NCBI RefSeq assembly: GCF_019052655.1 | Contig: NZ_JAHQVB010000011.1 | Span: 1 to 45,170, forward strand | Origin: Holdemanella porci | Lineage (GTDB): Bacteria > Bacillota_I > Bacilli_A > Erysipelotrichales > Erysipelotrichaceae | Direction: 5' to 3' | Length of the DNA: 45,170 nucleotides | Shown: positions 25,647 to 33,746 of the stretch, in pieces | Position numbering within the stretch: the first letter of the stretch is position 1 | How the letters are laid out: every line of letters starts with the position of its first letter | The notes under the pieces: generated by a model | Database searches by the model: none | Told to the model about the DNA's origin: nothing | The model's input: only the letters and a program-made list of their open reading frames with translations | Translations under genes and position numbers: made by a program

Positions 25647-26606
25647 ATGTCTGAAAAAATCAAAAAAAGAAAAATCATGCTTGTTGGTACAGGGTTTGTC
25701 GGCATGAGTTTTGCCTATTCAATGCTTTCAGAAAAAGGAATCGATGAACTTGTTTTAGTCGATGTCAATGAAGACAAGGCAAAAGGTGAACAAATGGACC
25801 TTAATGATGGGCTAGTATATGCAGATACGAAAATGAAAATCTCTGCTGGAACATATGCAGATGCAGCTGATACTAACATTGTTGTCTTAACAGCTGGTGC
25901 TGCTCAAAAGCCAGGTCAAACTCGTTTGGATTTAGTTAAAATCAACGCAAACATCACAAAAGGTGTATGTAAAGCCTTAAAAGAAAATAATTTCAACGGT
26001 ATCTTAGTTGTTGCCAACAACCCAGTAGACATCATGACATATGTTGCATGGAAAGAAAGTGGATTACCTAAAAACCACGTTATTGGATCAGGTACTGTAT
26101 TAGATACAGCTCGTCTACGTCACGCATTAAGCGAAAGATTAGGATTTGCAGACAGTAATATCCATGCATATATTATGGGTGAACATGGAGATTCTAGTTT
26201 CGTTCCTTGGATCCATTCATATATTGGATGTAAAAACTTACTTGAATACTTAGATGAAAATAACATTTCTTTAAGTGAACTACAAGAAATCTATATTGAC
26301 GTTCGTGATAAAGCTTATAAAATCATCGAATTAAAACGCGCCACTTACTATGGAATTGGTTTGGCATTAAAACGTATCGTATCTTGCATCTTAAATAATG
26401 AACGTGCTATCTTACCAGTTAGTGCATATCAAAATGGTGAATATGGTAAAGAAGGCTACTTTATTGGAACACCAAGCGTTGTTGGTTCAAATGGTGTAGA
26501 ACAAGTGATTCGTTTACACTTAAATGAAAATGATCAACAAAGATTTGATCATTCATTTGATACATTAAAAAATACAATTGAAGAAAATCTTCAAGACATT
26601 CTTTAA
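25647..26606 (+). CDS. ldh: L-lactate dehydrogenase
   Basis: Reduces pyruvate to L-lactate with NADH, regenerating NAD in fermentation. The ATG at 25647 (MSEKIKKRKIM) is 10 bases after AAGGAG and gives 319 aa, the family length; the longer frame is unlikely. Seen are the NAD loop GTGFVGMSFAYS, substrate-loop QKPGQTRLDL (Arg), NNPVDIMTYVAW and the active-site His in IMGEHGDSSFVPW. The GEHGD form and the overall pattern fit LDH rather than malate dehydrogenase. A TATAAT at 25608-25613 likely serves as its -10. It is monocistronic. Confidence 0.94.
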   Translation: MSEKIKKRKIMLVGTGFVGMSFAYSMLSEKGIDELVLVDVNEDKAKGEQMDLNDGLVYADTKMKISAGTYADAADTNIVVLTAGAAQKPGQTRLDLVKINANITKGVCKALKENNFNGILVVANNPVDIMTYVAWKESGLPKNHVIGSGTVLDTARLRHALSERLGFADSNIHAYIMGEHGDSSFVPWIHSYIGCKNLLEYLDENNISLSELQEIYIDVRDKAYKIIELKRATYYGIGLALKRIVSCILNNERAILPVSAYQNGEYGKEGYFIGTPSVVGSNGVEQVIRLHLNENDQQRFDHSFDTLKNTIEENLQDIL

Positions 26607-26611
26607 ATAAA

Positions 26612-26640
26612 TTGCCTGACTAAATTTTAGCCAGGCTTTT
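26612..26640 (+). terminator. ldh terminator, shared with the convergent gene
   Basis: Stem GCCTG/CAGGC with inner CTAA/TTAG (26614-26636), then TTTT on the plus strand. It overlaps the stop codon of the convergent phosphoesterase gene and may work both ways. Confidence 0.75.
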
Positions 26641-27366
26641 AATTTCTTCATCTATATTATCTAGTAATAAAACTTTATCAAATAAAGTCAAACATGGCTT
26701 ATCGGAATCCGAATAATGAATCATATCATCATGATAATGTCCACTAAACCACATTTTATAATCTGTTTTCTTCTCAACTGTTTCTAAACAATCGTGTAAA
26801 TCATAATAATCATCTCCATATAAAGCCATATCCGTTTCATATTTATGAGCCAATGGATGCGATGAATATGTATCGTGCGATAAAATATAATCAACTTCCC
26901 AATTATTTTTTTCTAATGTTGCAAAAGCATGTTTCGCTTCTTCAATCGTACAAATTTCATCTTTCCACCAATTTTTATGTTCTGTACGATAATTAACATC
27001 GTGGGAAAATCCTCCACCCATAGTAAAGAATTTATAACCATCAATATTGAAAACCTCACCGCGCATTAAATGAAATACTTTCGAGCGAATACGATGTACT
27101 TTACCACCTTTATACTCTTCTACAGGATACGTATTAAGAACATCAAAATTTTCATGATTCCCATCAATAAATAAAGTGTTCCAAGGAAGTGAATCTAACC
27201 ATTTTAACCAGAAGTTATCCCCTGTACTTCCATCCCAAACGCAACCAAAATCTCCGCATATAATAACATAATCATTTTCTGTTAAAGAATTGCCAACTGT
27301 AAATTCTCTAGGATTGATTTTATGAATATCTTGTTCTCTATGAATGTCTCCAGTTATATAAATCAT
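26620..27366 (-). CDS. calcineurin-like metallophosphoesterase
   Basis: 248-aa cytosolic binuclear-metal phosphoesterase. The five motifs are in order: GDIHRE (residue 6), CGDFGCVWD (about 38), DGNHENFD (about 70), LSHDTYSSHP (about 163) and GHYHDD (about 212). Members of this subgroup occur in Bacillota genomes and in phages; the substrate is unknown. It stands alone, convergent with ldh and divergent from the cstA leader. The family is certain, the function open. Confidence 0.85.
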   Translation of the reverse strand: MIYITGDIHREQDIHKINPREFTVGNSLTENDYVIICGDFGCVWDGSTGDNFWLKWLDSLPWNTLFIDGNHENFDVLNTYPVEEYKGGKVHRIRSKVFHLMRGEVFNIDGYKFFTMGGGFSHDVNYRTEHKNWWKDEICTIEEAKHAFATLEKNNWEVDYILSHDTYSSHPLAHKYETDMALYGDDYYDLHDCLETVEKKTDYKMWFSGHYHDDMIHYSDSDKPCLTLFDKVLLLDNIDEEIKSLAKI

Positions 27367-27487
27367 CTATTCCCCTCCAACAACATTTTTATATTATAGC
27401 ACAAACGTTCACATGTTAACAAACAAATGGCAATTGTAATTAATGTAAATTATGAAAATGTTAATTTTCATTTTGTTACATTTTTTA

Positions 27488-27516
27488 TTGACATACTTTT
27501 CAAGATGGTATATTAT
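27488..27516 (+). promoter_or_regulatory. cstA T-box promoter
   Basis: Consensus -35 TTGACA (27488-27493), 17-bp spacer, -10 TATTAT (27511-27516). Confidence 0.88.
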
Positions 27517-27522
27517 ACAAAC

Positions 27523-27767
27523 ACAAATATTCAAAGCAATGAGCAAGACACGACTTTAAGCAAGCCCGGTTTAAGAGAGTATCAAATTTGGTGAAATGAT
27601 AACAACGGTCCTTAGAGCTATCACTTGTGAGCTAATCATTTGAAATTATCAGTAAGATGATTCGTCCTTCGCGTTAAGAAGTTCTAAGTGGCAATAATGT
27701 AGTTGCAAACTAAGTGGTACCGCGGAATAGTGTTAGATTTCGTCTTAGATAGACGAAGTCTTTTTTT
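27523..27767 (+). promoter_or_regulatory. T-box leader upstream of cstA, probable Ile specifier
   Basis: T-box sequence AAGTGGTACCGCGG at 27712-27725 is followed by a terminator at 27735-27767. Stem I folds with a base K-turn (AATGA/GA), lower helix GCAAG/CTTGT, upper helix CTTTAAG/CTTAGAG and apical TATCA/TGATA. The 3' side of the specifier loop reads CTATCA; the triplet followed by a purine is ATC (27620-27622), isoleucine, with TAT (Tyr) the shifted alternative. TGGT pairs with A73, which suits tRNA-Ile. This leader takes up most of the 447-bp gap before cstA. Confidence 0.9.
27735..27767 (+). terminator. T-box terminator of the cstA leader
   Basis: Stem AGATTTCGTCT/AGACGAAGTCT with a 5-nt loop and one mismatch, then seven T. 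Confidence 0.9.
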
Positions 27768-27814
27768 ATTATTTGAATATTTGAATAGAAAGTTTTAAGG
27801 GAGGAAAATTATTT

Positions 27815-29551
27815 ATGAATGGTCTATTATTATTAGCTATCGCTGCTGCATTATTACTTACAGCTTACTTAGTTTATGGACGTTATTTAGTTAAAACATG
27901 GGGAATTGATCCAAAAGCTAAGACACCTGCTTATGAAAAAGAAGATGGAGTTGATTATGTTCCAAGTAATAAATGGGAAGTATTTGGACACCAATTCTCT
28001 TCAATTGCCGGAGCCGGTCCAGTAACTGGTCCAGTACTTGCGATGGTATTTGGATGGTTACCTGCATTTTTATGGGTAATGGTCGGAGGAATCTTCTTTG
28101 GAGCCGTACAAGACTTTGGTGCTCTATACGCATCTGTTAAATCTCATGGTAAATCAATGGGACAAATCATTGAAACATACATTGGTAAAACAGGACGTAA
28201 ATTATTCTTCTTGTTCTGCTGGTTATTTACTTTATTAGTTATTGCTGCTTTTGCTGACATGGTTGCAGGATCATTAAACGGATACAATGCTACAGGTGCA
28301 CAATCTTTACCTAGTGGAGCTGCTAGTTCAATCACAATTCTATATGTGTTTGTTGCGATCGCATTTGGTTTCTTCTTAAAGAAAACGGGGCTTTCTGGAT
28401 GGAAACAAGCTGTTTTAGGCATTGCACTAATCGTCGCTATGTTAGCATTAGGAATCGCATTCCCAGTTTACTTCACTAAACAAACTTGGGTATATCTAGT
28501 ATTCGTTTATATCTTCTTTGCGAGTGTCACACCAATCTGGGTGTTAAAACAACCACGCGATTATTTAACTACATTCTTATTCATCGGAATGATCGTTGCT
28601 GGAGTTGTTGGTGTATTTGTATCAAATCCTACAATCACATCACCTGCATTCACAGGATTTAAATCTGCAACAGGAAGCTATATCTTCCCAACATTATTCG
28701 TTACAGTTGCTTGTGGTGCTGTTAGTGGATTCCACTCACTTGTATCTAGTGAAACAAGTTCTAAACAAATTCGCAACGAAAGTGATATGTTACAAGTTGG
28801 ATACGGAAGTATGTTACTTGAATCATTACTTGCTGTACTTGTAATCGTTGTTGTTGGATCTTTAACTAGCTTAGCTAGCAAAGGCGTATTAAATGAAACA
28901 TTATCTTCTATGGCCTTTGCTGATACTGCAACTCCATTTATTAAATTTTCAGTTGGTGTTACTGGATTGATTTCCCAATTTGGATTCCCTCAAGAATGGG
29001 GTCTATGCATCATGACAATGTTCGTTTCTGCTTTGGCATTAACTTCATTAGATGCTGTCGCTAGAATCGGACGTTTATCATTCCAAGAATTATTTGAAGT
29101 CAATGAAGACGCTGAAACAAACAGTGTTGTCGCTTTCTTAACAAATAAATATGTTGCTACATTGATCACATTAGCCGGTGGTTACCTATTAAGCCTAGGT
29201 GGATATTTAAATATCTGGCCATTATTCGGTAGTGCTAACCAATTATTAGCTGCGATGGTATTAGTTTCGTTATCTGTATTCTTAAAAGTTACAGGACGTA
29301 AAGGATATATGTTATATGTACCAATGGTTATGATGTTAGTTGCAACGATGACAAGCTTAGGAATGTCAGTATACAACATCTGCTTAAAGTTATTCGTTAC
29401 TGGCGGATTCGTATTTATGACAGACGGACTACAATTATTCTTTGCTATTCTATTAATGGCATTAGGATTGATGATCTTCATTGGTTCTGGAAAGAAATTA
29501 GTTCAACCTGTTGAAAAGGCAATGCTTCAAGAACAAGAACAAAACGCATAA
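27815..29551 (+). CDS. cstA: CstA-family transporter (carbon starvation protein A homologue)
   Basis: Integral membrane protein of 578 aa with about 15 hydrophobic segments. It starts NGLLLLAIAAALLLTAYLVYGRY and has the CstA signatures DGVDYVPSNKWEVFGHQF, SIAGAGPVTGPVLAMVFGW, GAVQDFGALYASVKSHG and SGFHSLVSSETSSKQI. It is the shorter Bacillota form, against about 700 aa for E. coli CstA/BtsT. The family imports peptides or pyruvate. Control by an amino-acid T-box argues that this copy feeds amino acid supply, perhaps isoleucine or peptides. GGGAGG lies about ten bases before the ATG. It is monocistronic. Confidence 0.92.
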   Translation: MNGLLLLAIAAALLLTAYLVYGRYLVKTWGIDPKAKTPAYEKEDGVDYVPSNKWEVFGHQFSSIAGAGPVTGPVLAMVFGWLPAFLWVMVGGIFFGAVQDFGALYASVKSHGKSMGQIIETYIGKTGRKLFFLFCWLFTLLVIAAFADMVAGSLNGYNATGAQSLPSGAASSITILYVFVAIAFGFFLKKTGLSGWKQAVLGIALIVAMLALGIAFPVYFTKQTWVYLVFVYIFFASVTPIWVLKQPRDYLTTFLFIGMIVAGVVGVFVSNPTITSPAFTGFKSATGSYIFPTLFVTVACGAVSGFHSLVSSETSSKQIRNESDMLQVGYGSMLLESLLAVLVIVVVGSLTSLASKGVLNETLSSMAFADTATPFIKFSVGVTGLISQFGFPQEWGLCIMTMFVSALALTSLDAVARIGRLSFQELFEVNEDAETNSVVAFLTNKYVATLITLAGGYLLSLGGYLNIWPLFGSANQLLAAMVLVSLSVFLKVTGRKGYMLYVPMVMMLVATMTSLGMSVYNICLKLFVTGGFVFMTDGLQLFFAILLMALGLMIFIGSGKKLVQPVEKAMLQEQEQNA

Positions 29552-29558
29552 AACAGTC

Positions 29559-29586
29559 AAGACCGCATCAAGCGGTCTTTTCTTTT
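29559..29586 (+). terminator. cstA terminator
   Basis: Stem AGACCGC/GCGGTCT (29560-29566 and 29572-29578) followed by TTTTCTTTT. Confidence 0.88.
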
Positions 29587-29751
29587 ACTAAAATCGACAA
29601 GGATGACGGAAGCGTTAAAATGGTTGAAAAAAGGACTCGAACAACATGTTGTCCGAGCCTAATCTAAGCTACAAACCGTTTTAGGGTATATATCGTCCCT
29701 TAAATTCCTGGAGAGCAAATTCAGCAACCCCCTACAAAATTTATTGTACTA
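29587..29751. other. gene-free stretch with strong hairpin, unexplained
   Basis: No frame of interest. On the minus strand GGCTCGGACAACATG continues into a near-perfect palindrome (CTCG-ACAACA-TGTTGT-CGAG, about 29634-29657), then CC and TTTTTTC, so it has the form of a terminator. Upstream of it on that strand is GGGACG...CCCTAAA with partial pairing. It could be a small RNA or the worn end of an insertion sequence; I cannot decide which. Confidence 0.35.
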
Positions 29752-29781
29752 AAAATCCATCAGAACTAAGTCTGATGGATT
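29751..29781 (-). terminator. terminator of the envelope gene cluster
   Basis: Perfect 9-bp stem ATCCATCAG/CTGATGGAT (29755-29763 and 29772-29780) then TTTTTAG on the minus strand, just after the yloV stop. Confidence 0.88.
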
Positions 29782-29793
29782 CATTGCTTGTTA

Positions 29794-31419
29794 CTATTCA
29801 ACACCAATAATAAATGAATAAACCGGTTGATTTCCTTCATGGATTTCAACTTCTGCATCACTGTTATCTTCGATATAAGCAGCGATTTCTTCAGCCTGTT
29901 CTTTTGTAGCTGTATCACCATAAATCAAAGTAACAAGTTCACTATCGTCATCTAACATTTTATCCAACAATTTTTTTGTTGCTTCCATGCAGTCTGGACA
30001 AGATACACAAATATCTTTTCCAAAAATGCCCATATATTCATCTTTTTTAATTTCAAGACCATCATATGTTGTATCTTTAATCGCATAAGTCACTTCACCA
30101 GATTTAACATTTTCAATAGCTTCATTCATTTCAGCTAAATTATCTTCTAATTCAACATCTGGATTAAACATAACACAAGCACTTAATCCTTGTGGAATTG
30201 TTTTACTTGGAAGTACATGAATATCTTGATCTGAGCATACCTGTGCAGCCTGACTAGCAGCTAAAACAATATTTGAGTTGTTTGGTAAAATGAAGATATG
30301 ATCTGCATTCAACTTTTCAACGGCTGAAACAAAATCTTCTGTACTCGGATTCATTGTTTGTCCACCACCAACAACAATGTCAGCTCTAAGTTCTGTAAAC
30401 ATCTTCTTGATTCCATCACCAGGAGCTACGGTAATAATGGCATATTTTTTGTGTTCTGCCATTTTTTCCTCTTCTTCTTTTTCGATAATATTGTCATGCT
30501 GCTCTTGCATGTTTTCAACTTTTAACTTAATAAAACGACCCTGACGACGTCCCATTTTAATCGCTGTGAATGGTTCTAATGTATGAACATGAACTTTTAC
30601 TAAATCATCATCTTGCACACAAACAATTGAATTACCAATTGTTGCTAATTCATCTTTAAAGCTAATTTCAGAGAAATGACGAACACCATTTTCCGATAAC
30701 TTCAAAATAAATTCTGTACAGAATCCATATTCTTCTTCTCCACCCTCTACTTTAGCTTGTGCACTTTCACCAGCTGCTTTTGCACCTTCAAGTTGAACTG
30801 GATGACCTTCCATAGCAGCAAGGAATCCTTCTAAGATCACACAAAGACCTTTTCCACCACTATCAACTACACCTACTTCTGCAAGTACAGGTAATAATTC
30901 AGGGGTTCTTTGTAAAGAAGCATTGGCTTCTTCCACCATCTTCTTCATAACATCCATACAATCTGTAACATCTTCAGTTGTAGTGTATGCATATGTATAA
31001 TCTGCAGCTTCACGAACAACAGTTAAAATTGTTCCTTCTACTGGACGCATAACAGCACGATAAGCCACACGACTTCCATTAACCAATGCATGAGCCAATT
31101 GGGATGCATCCATATCATCTAAATCTTCAACTGCTTGATAGATTCCTCTAAAAATCTGAGACGTAATAACACCAGAGTTCCCACGTGCCCCCATTAATAA
31201 TCCACGAGATAACGTTTTCGCAATATCTTTTACAGAATCTGAATTCGTTTTAAGTGCTTCTTTTACACCATTTGATACGGTTAAATGCATATTTGTACCT
31301 GTATCTCCATCTGGCACAGGGAAAACATTCAATGCATCGATTTCCGCTGAATGATTTGATAAGTTATTCATTCCGGATTCAAGCATCTGTTTAAATAAAA
31401 TACCATTAATTCTTTCCAT
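29794..31419 (-). CDS. fakA: YloV/FakA-type DAK2-domain kinase
   Basis: 541 aa. The N-terminal DAK2/DhaL kinase domain (about 1-200) has the Mg-ATP motif FPVPDGDTGTNMHLT (about residues 32-46), RGLLMGARGNSGVI and a later VDSGGKGLCVILEG. A middle domain and a C-terminal DegV-like domain follow (IITVAPGDG; IFILPNNSNIVLAA; CPDCME). The family phosphorylates fatty acids bound to a DegV/FakB partner, bringing exogenous fatty acids into phospholipid. No fakB is in the window. The usual length is about 550. It lies 10 bp after the Asp23/YloU gene, the conserved yloU-yloV order of Bacillota. Confidence 0.88.
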   Translation of the reverse strand: MERINGILFKQMLESGMNNLSNHSAEIDALNVFPVPDGDTGTNMHLTVSNGVKEALKTNSDSVKDIAKTLSRGLLMGARGNSGVITSQIFRGIYQAVEDLDDMDASQLAHALVNGSRVAYRAVMRPVEGTILTVVREAADYTYAYTTTEDVTDCMDVMKKMVEEANASLQRTPELLPVLAEVGVVDSGGKGLCVILEGFLAAMEGHPVQLEGAKAAGESAQAKVEGGEEEYGFCTEFILKLSENGVRHFSEISFKDELATIGNSIVCVQDDDLVKVHVHTLEPFTAIKMGRRQGRFIKLKVENMQEQHDNIIEKEEEEKMAEHKKYAIITVAPGDGIKKMFTELRADIVVGGGQTMNPSTEDFVSAVEKLNADHIFILPNNSNIVLAASQAAQVCSDQDIHVLPSKTIPQGLSACVMFNPDVELEDNLAEMNEAIENVKSGEVTYAIKDTTYDGLEIKKDEYMGIFGKDICVSCPDCMEATKKLLDKMLDDDSELVTLIYGDTATKEQAEEIAAYIEDNSDAEVEIHEGNQPVYSFIIGVE

Positions 31420-31429
31420 CTCTTAACCC

Positions 31430-31789
31430 CTACTTTACCGCACGAACACCTTGGACATAGATGTTTACAGCGTTACATTTTACTTCCAAAGTTTTCTCCA
31501 ATACGTATTTAACACGTTTTTGTGCTTCATACACAACTTGACTTAATTTAATTCCTTGTAATGCAATAATATAAAGATTCAAAACTAATCCCGTTTCATC
31601 TTGTGTCACAACAACACCACGAGCATAGTTTTCTTTTTTCAATAATTCTGCCCAGCCATCTTTCAATGTCTTCTGACTAGCCATACCTACAATACCATAA
31701 CATTCAGTAATTGCTCCACCAGCTAAATTGGCAATCGCATCTAATGAAATTTCGATATTTCCGTATTCTGTTGATTTATTAATAGGCAT
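31430..31789 (-). CDS. yloU: Asp23/Gls24 family envelope stress protein (YloU-like)
   Basis: The 119-aa length and pattern are typical: IEISLDAIANLAGGAITEC at residues 12-30, GIVGMA, then GVVVTQDETGLVLNLYIIA and a C-terminal helix/strand with YVQGVRAVK. The family forms membrane-associated oligomers tied to envelope stress; the exact role in this lineage is not known. GGGAGG lies eight bases before the ATG. It is co-transcribed with yloV. A TATAAT near 31812-31817 could give the pair its own promoter. Confidence 0.9.
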   Translation of the reverse strand: MPINKSTEYGNIEISLDAIANLAGGAITECYGIVGMASQKTLKDGWAELLKKENYARGVVVTQDETGLVLNLYIIALQGIKLSQVVYEAQKRVKYVLEKTLEVKCNAVNIYVQGVRAVK

Positions 31790-31844
31790 AATAAAACCTC
31801 CCGTTTTTATTAATTATACTCTACTTAAAATATAAACACAAATC

Positions 31845-32852
31845 CTAATACGCTTCTACAAAGCTTTGAGATTCCTCATCCCAATAATAATATGTACCAT
31901 TTCCATCATAATATTCACCTGTATTTGGATCATAATACATTCCAATGTCTTCATGATAATACACGCCTGTGTTATCATCATAAACCCATTCAACCTGATT
32001 CCAAGATTCATCTTCTGTTGGCTGTTGTTCTTCTTGAACCTCGGTATTTTCCAAAGTTTTTTCATCTGTTGCTTCAGTCTTTTCGGCCTTTTCCATCTTC
32101 TCTTCCTGTTTTTCTTCAACCTTTTGTTTCGAATTCAAATCATCACAATTCACCTTTTCAATTGTTGAATGCGTAGAATCCAAAACCAGACAAACAGACT
32201 GTCCTTTTAGTTTTGTCAAAACACTTTGGTATTTAGATAACATTTTTATACTTTTTAAATTGGTATAAACAATATTCCCATCTTGCATTGTGATTTTAAA
32301 CATATTTTTATCATAACTTGTTTTATAAGGTACGATTTCTGCAAACTTTTCAATTAATTCTCGAGTTAACACTTTTCGATGTTTTTGAAATTGTTCACAC
32401 AACTGCTTTCTTTGTTTTGCATTAAAATTTGACAACAAAGGAAAATGTACAATTATATTTAAATACTGTTCATCTATTTCAATCGAAGAGCCATCTTGGC
32501 AAAGGGCATAATTTTTATTATCCTTCACATAATAGCCAACCATCAATTTTTCCTGCACATTAAAAGTAAGCTTTCGATTTTTCTTTGAAACATCACAAGA
32601 CTGTACAAAAGGCATCTTTTCTACTCTCTTCTCCAATATAATCGAAGGCATTAAATAGATACGTGTCTTCGTACTCACATTTGCCAAATCGTAGACTTCA
32701 CTATCTGACAAATAATAGTTGTTTTTACATGATAAAACCTTGACATGGGAATCTGTAGAAAAATAATACACAAAAATACTAGCTACCATCATAACAACAA
32801 GACTAAAAATAATCGATTGTTTAATAGTTAGCTTAACTTTTTTCTTTACCAA
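31845..32852 (-). CDS. divIB: DivIB/FtsQ cell division protein with tyrosine-repeat tail
   Basis: 335 aa: basic cytosolic start, one membrane helix (about 13-31), a POTRA domain (VKVLSCKNNYYLSDSEVYDL, about 37-105), a beta domain (to about 245), a Lys/Glu-rich linker (about 248-285) and an aromatic tail (291-335). The first three parts are the DivIB/FtsQ layout; the gene position behind murG-murB agrees. DivIB stabilises the FtsB/FtsL part of the divisome outside the membrane. The tail is unusual: near-octamer steps VYYHEDIG, MYYDPNTG, EYYDGNGT resemble the OCRE repeats of eukaryotic RNA-binding proteins. It overlaps murB by 7 bp. Confidence 0.88.
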   Translation of the reverse strand: MVKKKVKLTIKQSIIFSLVVMMVASIFVYYFSTDSHVKVLSCKNNYYLSDSEVYDLANVSTKTRIYLMPSIILEKRVEKMPFVQSCDVSKKNRKLTFNVQEKLMVGYYVKDNKNYALCQDGSSIEIDEQYLNIIVHFPLLSNFNAKQRKQLCEQFQKHRKVLTRELIEKFAEIVPYKTSYDKNMFKITMQDGNIVYTNLKSIKMLSKYQSVLTKLKGQSVCLVLDSTHSTIEKVNCDDLNSKQKVEEKQEEKMEKAEKTEATDEKTLENTEVQEEQQPTEDESWNQVEWVYDDNTGVYYHEDIGMYYDPNTGEYYDGNGTYYYWDEESQSFVEAY

Positions 32853-33745
32853 TATAACTGCTCAACTTCCGTAACCATGTCAATATTATATTCTTTTTTT
32901 GCTCGAGTTTTAATTTCATGAATCAAATCACGAACATCTTGAGCTGTCGCATTCAAATCATCATTCACAATAAAATTACAGTGCTTTTCACTAACCATTG
33001 CACCACCAATTTTATGGCCCCTTAATCCCAGCTCTTCAATCAATTTCCAAGCTGGAATTTCTTCTGGATTTCTAAACACACTACCTGCACAAGGCTTATC
33101 CAAAGGCTGTGCACTCATTCTTCTTTCACGTCTAGAATCCATCAAATCACGAATATCATTTTGGTTTCCTTTTTCTAATTGGAAACGACCCACTAAAATA
33201 GTCCAATCCTTGTGTGATTGGAAGATAGAATGGCGATATGCATAATCCAATTCATCTTTTTTCATCCAACAAATTGTATTATTTTTTAAAACACAGACAT
33301 CAATTAAATGATTAGCCAAATTATCCTTATAGGCTCCGGCATTCATATAAAGTCCACCACCAATCGAGCCTGGAATTCCACTTGCCCATTCCAAACCTGT
33401 TAGTGATCTTTTCATGGCCTCTACTGCCATATTTATAATTGAACATCCCGCTTGCGCTACTAGAACTCCATCTGGTTCAAAGTAGAAATCATTCAAAGTA
33501 CGATCTAGATTGATGATTGCACCATGAAAATCTGTATCCGAACATAAAACGTTAGATCCACGTCCAAGTACATAATATGGAATGTTTTCCTGTGCAAGTA
33601 TTTCAAGCACACACATTAGTGCTGTACAATTTTTGGGATATATATAATAGTCTACGCAACCACCAATCTTAAAAGTGGTATGTTTCTTCATAGGCTCATG
33701 TTCTAAAACTTCTGCATACGTCATTAAACGATCCTTTATGCTCAT
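32846..33745 (-). CDS. murB: UDP-N-acetylenolpyruvoylglucosamine reductase
   Basis: FAD enzyme that reduces UDP-GlcNAc-enolpyruvate to UDP-MurNAc using NADPH. At 299 aa it is the type II form, lacking the extra loop of E. coli MurB. Seen are KHTTFKIGG (about residue 21), LGRGSNVLCSD, the FAD-site GLEWASGIPGSIGGGLYMNAG, catalytic Ser in PCAGSVFRNPE (about 230) and GHKIGGAMVSEKHCNFIVN. It starts one base after the murG stop. Confidence 0.96.
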   Translation of the reverse strand: MSIKDRLMTYAEVLEHEPMKKHTTFKIGGCVDYYIYPKNCTALMCVLEILAQENIPYYVLGRGSNVLCSDTDFHGAIINLDRTLNDFYFEPDGVLVAQAGCSIINMAVEAMKRSLTGLEWASGIPGSIGGGLYMNAGAYKDNLANHLIDVCVLKNNTICWMKKDELDYAYRHSIFQSHKDWTILVGRFQLEKGNQNDIRDLMDSRRERRMSAQPLDKPCAGSVFRNPEEIPAWKLIEELGLRGHKIGGAMVSEKHCNFIVNDDLNATAQDVRDLIHEIKTRAKKEYNIDMVTEVEQLYW

Positions 33746-33746
33746 A

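Noticed and set aside
29634..29657. tRNA-like or REP-like element after cstA
   Set aside because: No cloverleaf, no TTCGA-type T-loop in the right frame and no CCA end; only one hairpin is supported.
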